In this document: positions 18,233 to 25,396 of the stretch, piece after piece
Numbering within the stretch: position 1 is the stretch's first letter
Layout: each line of letters begins with the position of its first letter
Source: Halarcobacter sp.
GTDB taxonomy: Bacteria; Campylobacterota; Campylobacteria; Campylobacterales; Arcobacteraceae
DNA length: 64,000 bases
NCBI RefSeq assembly: GCF_963676935.1
Contig: NZ_OY781470.1
Coordinates: 3,044,162-3,108,161, forward strand
Direction: 5' to 3'
Notes under the pieces: model-generated
Seen by the model: only the letters and a program-made list of their open reading frames with translations
Told to the model about the DNA's origin: nothing
The model's database searches: none
Program-made: the position numbers and the translations under genes

Positions 18233-19480
18233 TTATAGATTTTCAACTTTGTAGAGTTTCTTTCTCTCTTTAGATGATGGAATATCTAGCATCTTTCGAT
18301 ATTTTGTAATAGTACGTCTAACCATTTTTAAATCGAACTTTTCAAATATCATTTCTAAGATATGTTGATCTGTTAAAGGAGTCTCTTTATCTTCATACTC
18401 TACTAGTGATTTTATATAACTTTTTATTTGTGATGAAGATAAATCTTTATTGTTTACTGCGTTTGTAAAAAAGTGTTTTAATGGAAAAATACCTAAACTA
18501 CACTCTATATATTTATTTGCAACAGCTCTACTGATTGTTGATTCTGCAAATCCTAACTCTTTTGCTAATTCTTGCATTGAGAAGGGTTTAAGTTCTCCAC
18601 CTACAAAAAAACCAATTTGTTTTTCAACAATTAATAAAACGATTTTATAAAGAGTTGATTTTCGTAAATTTAACAGATTTACTAAGTCTCTTGCTTCTTT
18701 TAGTTTCTCTTTTATTGTTTCATTTTTAGATGAAAAAGGATCTTTTACTTCAATATCTGGATAATAAGCATGATTGATTTTTACATTTATATCTTCACCA
18801 ATATCAACATAAAAATCTGGAATAATTTGTACATTTGTATTTATATAATCAACTGCAGGTGGGTTATTAAAATATTTTATTACATTTTTTGCATCTTCAA
18901 ATCTATGATGTGCTGCATATTTATCAAGATGAGCTATATCTTTTATGATTTTTTTAATAAAATTATATAGTTCATCATCAATTTTTTTATCACAAGCATC
19001 TAATTGAAAAAGAAATGATTCTGATAAATTAATTGCTCCAATACCAGCTGGTTCTAATCTTGAAAATCGTTGTCTAATAGACTCTACATATTCTTTAAAG
19101 ACATTACAAGTAATTGCTATCTTTTCTATATCACCTTCAAAATACCCCTCTTCATTTATATCGCAAAGAATTTCTAATGCAACTTTTTGAGAGTTTGGTG
19201 TAGGAAAATTTGGTGCGCATATTTGTTCACTTATTTTATCATTTAAAGATTCACTGTATAAAGCAAGTGATTCAATAAATTCTCCACTTGTTCCTTGAGG
19301 CATAAAATTGTTATAAAACTCTTTTGGTTTTTTAATCTCTAAAAATGGGTTTTCATAAGAGACATTTTTTAGATGTTTCTCTAGGTCTTGAAGTGAAGTT
19401 TGTAGCATAGGAAGCCACATCTTCAAAGATAAATTAAGATTTTGCTTTTGAGCAACTGAGGTTGATAATGTAGGTGCCAT
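18233..19480 (-). CDS. rpoN: RNA polymerase sigma-54 factor encoded at the end of a nif operon
   Basis: Sigma-54 directs RNA polymerase to -24/-12 promoters. The 415 residues include the N-terminal activator-contact region (QNLNLSLKMWLPMLQTSLQDLEKHLKNVSYENPFLEI), a core-binding region around 90-250 and the C-terminal HTH and RpoN box as VRRTITKYRKMLDIPSSKERKKLY. The canonical box is ARRTVAKYRE, so the DNA-recognition end is somewhat altered. The gene is 69 bases after the ferredoxin gene, has no clear ribosome site, and a hairpin lies directly upstream. Flagellar genes of this class also need RpoN, so this may be the only copy or a nif-dedicated paralogue; the window cannot tell. Confidence 0.9.
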   Translation of the reverse strand: MAPTLSTSVAQKQNLNLSLKMWLPMLQTSLQDLEKHLKNVSYENPFLEIKKPKEFYNNFMPQGTSGEFIESLALYSESLNDKISEQICAPNFPTPNSQKVALEILCDINEEGYFEGDIEKIAITCNVFKEYVESIRQRFSRLEPAGIGAINLSESFLFQLDACDKKIDDELYNFIKKIIKDIAHLDKYAAHHRFEDAKNVIKYFNNPPAVDYINTNVQIIPDFYVDIGEDINVKINHAYYPDIEVKDPFSSKNETIKEKLKEARDLVNLLNLRKSTLYKIVLLIVEKQIGFFVGGELKPFSMQELAKELGFAESTISRAVANKYIECSLGIFPLKHFFTNAVNNKDLSSSQIKSYIKSLVEYEDKETPLTDQHILEMIFEKFDLKMVRRTITKYRKMLDIPSSKERKKLYKVENL

Positions 19481-19491
19481 TAAAGTATTAT

Positions 19492-19516
19492 GCCCAAACC
19501 CACAAAGGATTTAGGC
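19492..19516 (-). other. Hairpin immediately upstream of rpoN
   Basis: GCCTAAATCC pairs with GGGTTTGGGC (ten pairs, two of them G-U) around a five-base loop, ending 11 bases before the rpoN ATG. There is no T-run, so it is not a classical terminator. It covers the zone where a ribosome would bind and could lower rpoN translation or act as an RNA-processing site. Confidence 0.5.
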
Positions 19517-19549
19517 AATTCTCTGTTTATTTTCTGTCTATTTTTGTAA

Positions 19550-19846
19550 TTAGTATTTAATTCTAACTACACCATTTGGTTTAACAACTTTCATTTGACA
19601 TGAAAGTCTTGTGTTATCAGTACAAGTACCAGCGCAAGCTTCTTTAATAACTTTTACTTCTTTTTCATTGATTTCAGATAAAAATTCCATACCTTGCTCA
19701 ACTTCTACTACACAAGTACCACACTCACCATCTCTACATCCGAATGGTAAAGCTGAACCTGAAGCTTCAACTACATCTTGAATTGTACTTCCTGGTTTAA
19801 CGTTTATTGCTAAAAAGTCATTAATAATTTCTACTCTTGTTGTCAT
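19550..19846 (-). CDS. [2Fe-2S] plant-type ferredoxin
   Basis: A 98-residue ferredoxin with cluster ligands in FGCRDGECGTC (residues 37, 42 and 45) and RLSCQM (about 83). Two additional cysteines occur in ACAGTC. The sequence fits the nif-associated group that includes electron donors and the Shethna FeSII protein. It lies between a related cysteine-poor protein and rpoN in the nifX-nifF-nifW-nifZ operon, so it is likely to carry electrons for nitrogenase or to protect it from oxygen. Confidence 0.9.
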   Translation of the reverse strand: MTTRVEIINDFLAINVKPGSTIQDVVEASGSALPFGCRDGECGTCVVEVEQGMEFLSEINEKEVKVIKEACAGTCTDNTRLSCQMKVVKPNGVVRIKY

Positions 19847-19858
19847 TTTGTTTCCTTA

Positions 19859-20197
19859 CTATTTTTTAAATGGTTTTACTAAAATATCACCTTTAACAAG
19901 CATCATAGGCGCTATTCTAACTTTTGGGCTAATTGTAAATTGTTGACATTGTTCTGCTTCATCAGCTGTAATAGCCCCATATTGTACAAGAAGATCTAAC
20001 TCTTCATCCTCCATATAACTTGTTGGTTCTTCATCTGCAAGATTCTCAACAGTGATTAAACATTTAGAATAATCTTTAGTATCAGAAGGTACTGGAACAC
20101 CTTTTTCTTTTGCTAATCTTACAATTGGTTCACCGATTTTAGCATCATAAACACCATCAGTTTTAGTATCAAAATGCATAAAAATAACTTTTGCCAT
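19859..20197 (-). CDS. Ferredoxin-fold protein lacking most cluster cysteines (FeSII-like)
   Basis: A 112-residue protein whose layout follows the Shethna FeSII protective ferredoxin as I remember it: IGEPIVRLAKEKGVPVP, then the loop region SDTKDYSKCLITVENL, then an insert with DEELDLLVQYGAIT and the ending VRIAPMMLVKGDILVKPF. In FeSII the loop has three cysteines and the last strand a fourth; here only the Cys of YSKC is kept and the last is Pro. It therefore probably cannot hold a [2Fe-2S] cluster. It is 12 bases before the normal ferredoxin gene, so the pair may be paralogues with divided roles. The fold assignment is inference. Confidence 0.6.
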   Translation of the reverse strand: MAKVIFMHFDTKTDGVYDAKIGEPIVRLAKEKGVPVPSDTKDYSKCLITVENLADEEPTSYMEDEELDLLVQYGAITADEAEQCQQFTISPKVRIAPMMLVKGDILVKPFKK

Positions 20198-20226
20198 ATC
20201 TCTTCTCCTTTCCTTAGATTGGTTTT

Positions 20227-20277
20227 ATACCAAGCCATACGAAAAAGTTCTTTAAACTCTTTCATTTGACTTGGTAT
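20227..20277 (-). other. Two-tier hairpin between nifZ and the FeSII-like gene
   Basis: ATACCAAG pairs with CTTGGTAT as an outer stem, and inside it GAAAGAGTT pairs with AACTTTTTC (one G-U) around five bases. There is no following T-run. It may stabilise or process the polycistronic RNA and alter the ratio of upstream to downstream products. Confidence 0.6.
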
Positions 20278-20285
20278 TGGAAGTA

Positions 20286-20696
20286 TTAATCCTCTTTACT
20301 GTAATGCTTCTCTCTATGTTTTCTCATAAACTCAAGTTCTTCGTCAACTTCGTTTCTATAGTCTTCCATAGCTTCAAGTTCATTTTCTCTACAGCCAACT
20401 ACTTCTACAGGTGCTTCTTCTACACCTAAAAAATGAACTTCATATACACGAATAACTTGAAGAAATTCTCCAATTGATTTAATATAACCAATCGCTCCAG
20501 CAGGCATCATAAGAGTACCTATTGGAGAGTGAGGATAAGTTCCATCATTTACAATCTCTTTAATAAGTTTAACTTTTTGTCCCACACCAAATTTTGCACT
20601 ATCTTCATCTTTCCCTGATCTACTTGCCGTAACACTATCGTGAAGATAAGTATTGGGGTTAACTATTTCATCATGGTTTATACCTTTAGCAGCCAC
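20286..20696 (-). CDS. nifZ: NifZ, nitrogenase maturation protein
   Basis: NifZ helps form the second P-cluster in the MoFe protein. The diagnostic segment is present: GVGQKVKLIKEIVNDGTYPHSPIGTLMMPAGAIGYIKSIGEFLQVIRVYEVHFL and VVGCRENELE. I choose GTG at 20696, because GGAGG lies five bases upstream; a GTG 11 codons earlier has no such site. The protein is then 136 residues and the gene overlaps the end of nifW by 11 bases, with the ribosome site inside nifW. The C-terminus is acidic and then basic and extends past the family core. Confidence 0.88.
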   Translation of the reverse strand: MAAKGINHDEIVNPNTYLHDSVTASRSGKDEDSAKFGVGQKVKLIKEIVNDGTYPHSPIGTLMMPAGAIGYIKSIGEFLQVIRVYEVHFLGVEEAPVEVVGCRENELEAMEDYRNEVDEELEFMRKHREKHYSKED

Positions 20697-21021
20697 AAGA
20701 ACCTCCAGTTGAAGTTCCTGTTGTTCCACATGAAGAACAACCTTCTAATTTCCCTGTTTCATACATATTCCAAACATCTGCTGCGCTTGGAGCATGGCCA
20801 TTTTTATAATCACCATAAACTCTTAAAAGTGAGAACTTTAAAAATTCAAGAAGCTTATTTTCATCAGTAATAGTTCCAATACCTTTTTTGATTAAAGTTC
20901 CATACTCTTTCATCATATGAAATCTTTTTACATTGATTAATGCTTGATCAAAATCGATATTAAAAAATCTAAAATAATCTTCTGTATCTCTTAGTTTATA
21001 AAAATCTTCTACAGTTGCCAT
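20686..21021 (-). CDS. nifW: NifW, nitrogenase-stabilising protein
   Basis: The 111 residues match NifW, which protects the MoFe protein from oxygen or assists its maturation. Seen are the start MATVEDFYKLRDTEDYFRFF, the helix LINVKRFHMMKEYGTLI and the LLEFLKFSLLRVYGDYKNG segment. Unusually, the C-terminus ends in a Cys/Gly-rich tail, CSSCGTTGTSTGGSCGC (four cysteines), which could bind a metal or cluster. Part of that tail's coding sequence serves as the ribosome site for nifZ. Confidence 0.85.
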   Translation of the reverse strand: MATVEDFYKLRDTEDYFRFFNIDFDQALINVKRFHMMKEYGTLIKKGIGTITDENKLLEFLKFSLLRVYGDYKNGHAPSAADVWNMYETGKLEGCSSCGTTGTSTGGSCGC

Positions 21022-21076
21022 AATTAACTCCTTTTACTTATTTGTTTAATCTAGAAAAAAGATTAAAAATCGATAT

Positions 21077-21598
21077 TTATGCGGGTATTTGTCCCTTTAA
21101 GTTTGAAATCCAGTTTTCAATTCTTTCTTCAGTTTTATCTTCTTCATTGTGGTTATCAATTGCTAATCCACAAAGTTTTCCATCCATTTCTGCAAGAGAA
21201 AATTCATAAGAGTAACCATCTTTTTCTACAGAACCAACAGCCTTTGCTCCTAAAGATGTAAATGTTTTATGTAATTTTCCTAATGCTGAACAAAAATGCT
21301 CACCATGTTTTACACTATCTCCAGCTCCAAAAAATGCCACAGTTTTTCCAGATAAGTCTACCTCTTCATCTTCCATTTCTAATTGAGGGTCAACCCATGA
21401 AAAGTGTACATCACCTTGTCCCCAAGTTGAACTTCCTATAAATAATACATCATAGTCTTCAAATTGTTCAATATCATCAAAATCTTCTTCCATATTGATT
21501 ACATCATCTTCTTCAATTCCAAAAGCCTCAGCTAATGCATCCGCCACAGCCATTGACGTTCCACCAGCAGTTCCACAAAAAATTCCAATCTTAGCCAT
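21077..21598 (-). CDS. nifF: Flavodoxin, likely nitrogenase electron donor
   Basis: A 173-residue long-chain flavodoxin. The FMN phosphate loop is CGTAGGTSMAVADAL (residues 8-22), the aromatic flavin loop STWGQGDVHFSW, and the second loop FFGAGDSVKHGEHFCSAL. NifF-type flavodoxins reduce NifH, and the position in a nifX-nifW-nifZ operon behind a sigma-54 promoter supports that role. A housekeeping flavodoxin may exist elsewhere. Confidence 0.9.
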   Translation of the reverse strand: MAKIGIFCGTAGGTSMAVADALAEAFGIEEDDVINMEEDFDDIEQFEDYDVLFIGSSTWGQGDVHFSWVDPQLEMEDEEVDLSGKTVAFFGAGDSVKHGEHFCSALGKLHKTFTSLGAKAVGSVEKDGYSYEFSLAEMDGKLCGLAIDNHNEEDKTEERIENWISNLKGQIPA

Positions 21599-21619
21599 TA
21601 TTCTTCTCCTTCTTCTTTT

Positions 21620-22048
21620 TTAGCTTTTATATTTTTTATATCTTTCTTGAGCTTTAGTAAGTAGCTTTTCACCCTCTTCTTCAAGTTTCTCTAAAGTCCT
21701 AAATGAAAATCTATGAGCATCTTTAAAGCCTTTATCACACAACACAATATCATTTGCAAAAACTACAACTCTACCAAAACCTTCATGACTCATCTCCATT
21801 ACAACAGAACACATAATCCCTGTCATCTTTTCAAAAGCAAGTGCTACTGCTTGGTATATAAGTCTAATATCTTGTGTTTGCATCTCATCAATATCTGCAA
21901 TAATTGGAATCTCTTTTAATTGTTCTTTTGTTCTTACATATTTCTCTTGTAATAAATCTTCATTAGATTTATTTACCCATGTGCCAAATTGGTCTAAGGC
22001 TCTAATTTGACCGATTAATGTATCAACAAAAACTTTTTTAGCATCCAT
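21620..22048 (-). CDS. NifX-associated protein (DUF269 family)
   Basis: The 142 residues fit the NifX-associated family that accompanies nifX in many diazotrophs: FVDTLIGQIRALDQFGTW at the start, then QDIRLIYQAVALAFEKMTGIM and EMSHEGFGRVVVFANDIVLCDKGFKDAHRFSF. Its job is unknown but it is thought to help with cofactor delivery. It overlaps the stop codon of nifX by one base, so the two are probably translationally coupled. Confidence 0.88.
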   Translation of the reverse strand: MDAKKVFVDTLIGQIRALDQFGTWVNKSNEDLLQEKYVRTKEQLKEIPIIADIDEMQTQDIRLIYQAVALAFEKMTGIMCSVVMEMSHEGFGRVVVFANDIVLCDKGFKDAHRFSFRTLEKLEEEGEKLLTKAQERYKKYKS

Positions 22049-22443
22049 TACGCAGCCTTCTTTTCAATAATTTTTTTGATAAAAGGGGGCGGGTTACCAT
22101 TTAACATATCTTGAAGTTTTTTTACTTCTTGCTCAATCCCAACTTCTTCTTTATATTTGATTGTAAAAATACCACTATTAATAAGTTTTGCAGCAGCTAT
22201 AGCTCCAACATTTGTAAAATATACAATATCAATACCATCTAATAGTGCTACAGTCTTATCTGTATCTTTTTCTGTAACTTTTTTTATTTCACTCATATTT
22301 GTAGAAGTTTTACTTATCTCATAGACTGCAAATTGCTTTGCACTTCCAAAGTGTGAATCAATATTTTCTAAATCTTTAGTAGCAAAAGCTACTTTGATCA
22401 TACCCTCACCTGACGTGTTTGAAGTTATTTTAATATTACTCAT
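22048..22443 (-). CDS. nifX: NifX, FeMo-co precursor carrier
   Basis: NifX binds NifB-co and later cofactor precursors between NifB, NifEN and nitrogenase. The 131 residues carry the characteristic start of this domain, VAFATKDLENIDSHFGSAKQFAVYEI, and the typical ending VKKLQDMLNGNPPPFIKKII. The first 14 residues are an extension. It is the first gene of a leftward operon behind a sigma-54 promoter; AAAGGATG precedes the ATG. Confidence 0.93.
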   Translation of the reverse strand: MSNIKITSNTSGEGMIKVAFATKDLENIDSHFGSAKQFAVYEISKTSTNMSEIKKVTEKDTDKTVALLDGIDIVYFTNVGAIAAAKLINSGIFTIKYKEEVGIEQEVKKLQDMLNGNPPPFIKKIIEKKAA

Positions 22444-22471
22444 GGCATCATCCTTTAATTTATTAGGAGAT

Positions 22472-22488
22472 ATGCAAAAAGTGTTCCA
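22472..22488 (-). promoter_or_regulatory. Sigma-54 promoter of the nifX operon
   Basis: The minus strand reads TGGAACACTTTTTGCAT, with GG and GC ten bases apart. It lies 31 bases from the nifX start and 17 bases after the stop codon of the 100-residue gene of the preceding operon. Confidence 0.9.
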
Positions 22489-22504
22489 CTATAAAAATAG
22501 GTTT

Positions 22505-22807
22505 TTAAATTTTTTTTGCAGATTTAATTAAAGCTAGAAAATCGATTAAATCACTTAGAAAAAAGGCTCTATTATCTATAAAAGAAAAATAAACATTTAT
22601 AAAAGTATTTTGTCCTAAAAATAGTTGAGCATTTTTAATAAATTCAGGAGGAATTTGCCTATTTATAGCTCTTTGCTCTACAAGTTCTTCACATATCTCT
22701 TCAAATAGAAAAAATATCTCTGCAGGCTTTTTTTCTGTTAACATATAGATATCACTTCTATATAAATCATATTTTTTATAAATATTTAAATAGGTCTCTT
22801 TACTCAT
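22505..22807 (-). CDS. Unrecognised 100-residue protein ending the nifN operon
   Basis: I do not recognise this gene. The protein is helical in appearance and rich in aromatic residues (YLNIYKKYDLYRSDIYML, EIFFLFEEICEELVEQ, FINVYFSFIDNRAFFLSDLIDFLALI), with one Cys and no signal peptide. One base separates it from the nitroreductase gene, so it is likely to be its partner. It closes the nifN operon just before the nifX promoter. Confidence 0.7.
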   Translation of the reverse strand: MSKETYLNIYKKYDLYRSDIYMLTEKKPAEIFFLFEEICEELVEQRAINRQIPPEFIKNAQLFLGQNTFINVYFSFIDNRAFFLSDLIDFLALIKSAKKI

Positions 22808-22808
22808 T

Positions 22809-24059
22809 TTATTTTCCTATAGCTTGTAGATAAAGTATATTGTTTGTTGTATTTAATATTTTTTTTGATTCCTCATCAAAATATGCACCTATGCCAGTGC
22901 ATCCAATATTTAAATTTGCACATTTTAAGTTTATTATATGTGCTAAAAAAGCTGAAAAAATATAGCTTATAATATAGTTGCTTTTTTCATTTGCTGTAAA
23001 AAATAGTGTAAAGCAACTATCTCCACCAAGCCTTTGATTAAAAGCTAATTTTGTTCCAATAGCTTTAAAATCACCCTCTTGAATCAATGTTACATTTTTG
23101 TAAATACCTTGTTTCATACTCTTTATATTATTATTTATAAAATATAGGTCTATATTAATTTTACTTGCAATTGAAAAAATATCTTTTGTAATTTCATCAA
23201 ACTCTTCTTTTGATATGGACTCTTTTTTAAAACCTCTAATAGATCTTCTTTTATCAATAGAGTTTTGAATATTTTTCATTTTTAACTCTTCAAAGATTGA
23301 AGCTTTTATTTGCTCCTCAAATTTTTCATTTTCTAGTTTTTGTATAAACTCTTCTAAAAATTTGTTTTTAATAAAATAATCTGATGGAGCAACGCTTATA
23401 AGGGGTTCTCTTAACTGTTTAGGTTTTGTATCTTTTTCATTGTCTATTAAAATAGCACATTGAAAAAACTCTTGGGAATCAAATCCAAACTCTTTATTTA
23501 GATTTTTTTTATCAAAATTAAATTCAAATTCAAATTTTATATTTTCAGCTTTTAAAGAGGTAAATATAGAAGCTAATTGATGCCCTGTATCTAAAAGTAA
23601 ATATCTATTTGCTCTATTTTCATATTTCCATGAGCTTCTAAAATAAACATTACTAATCAAAAAAATGAATTTTTTTGAATCTGTATCAAAATAGTATTCA
23701 AGTCCATCATTACTTAGTTCATGTATTAAAGTAAGATTATTATTTAATGGTTCATAATGGTAAATACCAGATAAAAACCCTTTTATTCCTCTAATTTGAA
23801 TATAAATTTCACAAGGATAGAGTCCTCCTGCACTAGGATTTGCTCTTAAACTTACTTCTTCCTTTCCATATTTTTTTGTTGTTGTAATTTTCCCAAAATT
23901 TTTTATGAATTTTAGTTCTTCATATTCATTAATATTGTATCTTCTAAAAAAATTTGGATAGAGTTTATAGCTCCTTGGTTGAGTTCTCCAATCAATAAAT
24001 TGGGTTTGCTCAAAGGAGTTTTTAAATGTTATATCAGTTTTCTTATGAAACTGTTGCAT
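22809..24059 (-). CDS. SagB-type nitroreductase-family protein in the nifN operon
   Basis: A 416-residue protein of the nitroreductase fold in the SagB-type arrangement. The N-terminal half has SLRANPSAGGLYPCEIYIQI and a GIYHYEPLNNNL segment, typical of SagB dehydrogenases. A second nitroreductase segment starts at IDKRRSIRGFKKESISKEEF around residue 260 and ends with the NIGCTGIGAYFDEE region. Such enzymes use FMN for dehydrogenation or reduction. SagB proteins normally modify peptides, but no peptide substrate or cyclodehydratase is nearby, so here a redox role tied to cofactor assembly is possible. It overlaps the ankyrin gene by 17 bases. Confidence 0.78.
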   Translation of the reverse strand: MQQFHKKTDITFKNSFEQTQFIDWRTQPRSYKLYPNFFRRYNINEYEELKFIKNFGKITTTKKYGKEEVSLRANPSAGGLYPCEIYIQIRGIKGFLSGIYHYEPLNNNLTLIHELSNDGLEYYFDTDSKKFIFLISNVYFRSSWKYENRANRYLLLDTGHQLASIFTSLKAENIKFEFEFNFDKKNLNKEFGFDSQEFFQCAILIDNEKDTKPKQLREPLISVAPSDYFIKNKFLEEFIQKLENEKFEEQIKASIFEELKMKNIQNSIDKRRSIRGFKKESISKEEFDEITKDIFSIASKINIDLYFINNNIKSMKQGIYKNVTLIQEGDFKAIGTKLAFNQRLGGDSCFTLFFTANEKSNYIISYIFSAFLAHIINLKCANLNIGCTGIGAYFDEESKKILNTTNNILYLQAIGK

Positions 24060-24492
24060 TCTTCAGCATTTTAAATATTTTTGGAGTTACAGCAAGATCA
24101 ATTGCTTTAAACCCATCTAGATTCTCTAAAGTTACATCAGCCTTATTTTCAATCAATAGTTTTACAAAGTCATCTTTCCCGGCACTTGCACAATACATTA
24201 GTGCTGTTACTCCATTGTCATTCATTGAGTTTATATTTATTCCCGCATCAATAAGTGCATAAAAACAATCATAAGATGAACCAAAACATGCATTCCATAA
24301 TGCTGTATTTCCATCTACATTTTTAATATCAAGATTCGCACCTTTTCCTATAAGCTCTTTTACTATTGGAGTATTAGCTTCTCTTGCTGCTTTCATTACA
24401 GCTGAGTTTCCATGTTTGCCTTGCTTATTTAAATCATTAATATCATAATTATTTTCCCTAAGCCATGTTCTTAAATTTTCAGTAAATGACAT
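24043..24492 (-). CDS. Ankyrin repeat protein in the nifN operon
   Basis: A 149-residue protein made almost entirely of ankyrin repeats: GNSAVMKAAREANTPIVKELIGKGANLD, GNTALWNACFGSSYDCFYALIDAGININ, GVTALMYCASAGKDDFVKLLIENKADVT and a final half repeat. No signal peptide, so it should be cytosolic and act by binding a protein. It directly follows the Tpx-like gene (stop and start adjoin) in the nifN operon. The partner is unknown; NifEN or nitrogenase components are reasonable candidates by context. Confidence 0.9.
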   Translation of the reverse strand: MSFTENLRTWLRENNYDINDLNKQGKHGNSAVMKAAREANTPIVKELIGKGANLDIKNVDGNTALWNACFGSSYDCFYALIDAGININSMNDNGVTALMYCASAGKDDFVKLLIENKADVTLENLDGFKAIDLAVTPKIFKMLKNATVS

Positions 24493-25014
24493 TTATGCAC
24501 CCATCCAATTCTCATGTGTATGACCTTTTTGTTTAAAGTTCACAACTTCATGAAGGGCTGATTTAAACTCATCTAAATCAAAACTTGTTTCAATATTCGT
24601 TGGTATTTGTTTATATTTAATAACACCCTCTTTATCTATTACAAATAAAGATTTTGCAATAAGTTCTTCATTCATATTTACTCCAAACTTAAGAGAAAAA
24701 TCTTTAAAGTCATTTGAAATAAAATTTTCATCTATAGAATAAGCATTTTTTACTTTTTCTACGTTTTCATCACTACTTTTGGTAATAATATAAACTACAG
24801 CTTTAGATGAATACTCTTCGATAATATTGTGTAAACCATTGTTATATGCTTTTATACAAGGTAATGTGATCATAACTTGTGTTTTTGGAGCCATCATCCC
24901 TATAACTTTTGTCTCACCACCTACCATTTTAACTCTTACTGCTGGTGCTTCACTTTCAACTTTTCTCTCTTTTTTCCCTAACTTATAAACTTCTTTTTTA
25001 TATTTAACTTCCAT
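24493..25014 (-). CDS. Peroxiredoxin-like (Tpx-type) protein, second of a tandem pair
   Basis: A 173-residue thioredoxin-fold protein. The part from VKMVGGETKVIGMMAPKTQVMITLP to LFVIDKEGVIKYKQIPTNIETSFDLDEFKSAL follows the layout of thiol peroxidase Tpx. Its only Cys in the active-site region (TLPCIKAYNNG) directly follows the Pro, whereas Tpx has its peroxidatic Cys about seven residues later in a TxxC motif; here that position is Asn. It is clearly similar to the adjacent upstream protein. Start at 25014 is preferred over a frame 14 codons longer. The fold is inference; peroxidase activity is doubtful. Confidence 0.6.
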   Translation of the reverse strand: MEVKYKKEVYKLGKKERKVESEAPAVRVKMVGGETKVIGMMAPKTQVMITLPCIKAYNNGLHNIIEEYSSKAVVYIITKSSDENVEKVKNAYSIDENFISNDFKDFSLKFGVNMNEELIAKSLFVIDKEGVIKYKQIPTNIETSFDLDEFKSALHEVVNFKQKGHTHENWMGA

Positions 25015-25015
25015 T

Positions 25016-25396
25016 TTATAAAATATCCTTATGGGTAATTTGACAGTTTGTATCAATTATCATTAATGATTTTCTTAAATCTTTATTTTCATCAAGTATT
25101 TGAAATACTTTTGAAAAATCTTTATATTCTGTTGATATAAGATTCTCTTTTAAATCAAACTCTTCAATTGTTTTTTTACACTCCTCTTTTGAGCTAGAAG
25201 TGATTATAAATGAATCAGCTCTATCTTTAAAAAATTCGATAGCTTCATTTAATTGTTCATTAAATTCTTCTATTTTTGGTAAAGTCATTACAACTTGAAC
25301 TTTTTCTTTAGGGATACCTAAAAGTCTTGTTTTTCCATTTATCATTTGTAATCCTATAGCAGGAACAATAGGTCTTTGTAAATTAATGCTCATCAT
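25016..25396 (-). CDS. Cysteine-poor peroxiredoxin-like protein, first of a tandem pair
   Basis: A 126-residue paralogue of the following gene product: both contain a KVQVVMTLP/KTQVMITLP strand, then a long helix, a SFIITSSSKE/VYIITKSSDE strand, LISTEYKDFSKVF/FISNDFKDFSLKF and LRKSLMIIDTN/IAKSLFVIDKE. This layout fits Tpx peroxiredoxins, but the active-site region has no Cys at all (TLPKIEEFNEQ). The protein is also shorter at the end. It overlaps the end of nifN by 14 bases, so translation is coupled. Could form a heterodimer with its neighbour. Confidence 0.6.
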   Translation of the reverse strand: MMSINLQRPIVPAIGLQMINGKTRLLGIPKEKVQVVMTLPKIEEFNEQLNEAIEFFKDRADSFIITSSSKEECKKTIEEFDLKENLISTEYKDFSKVFQILDENKDLRKSLMIIDTNCQITHKDIL

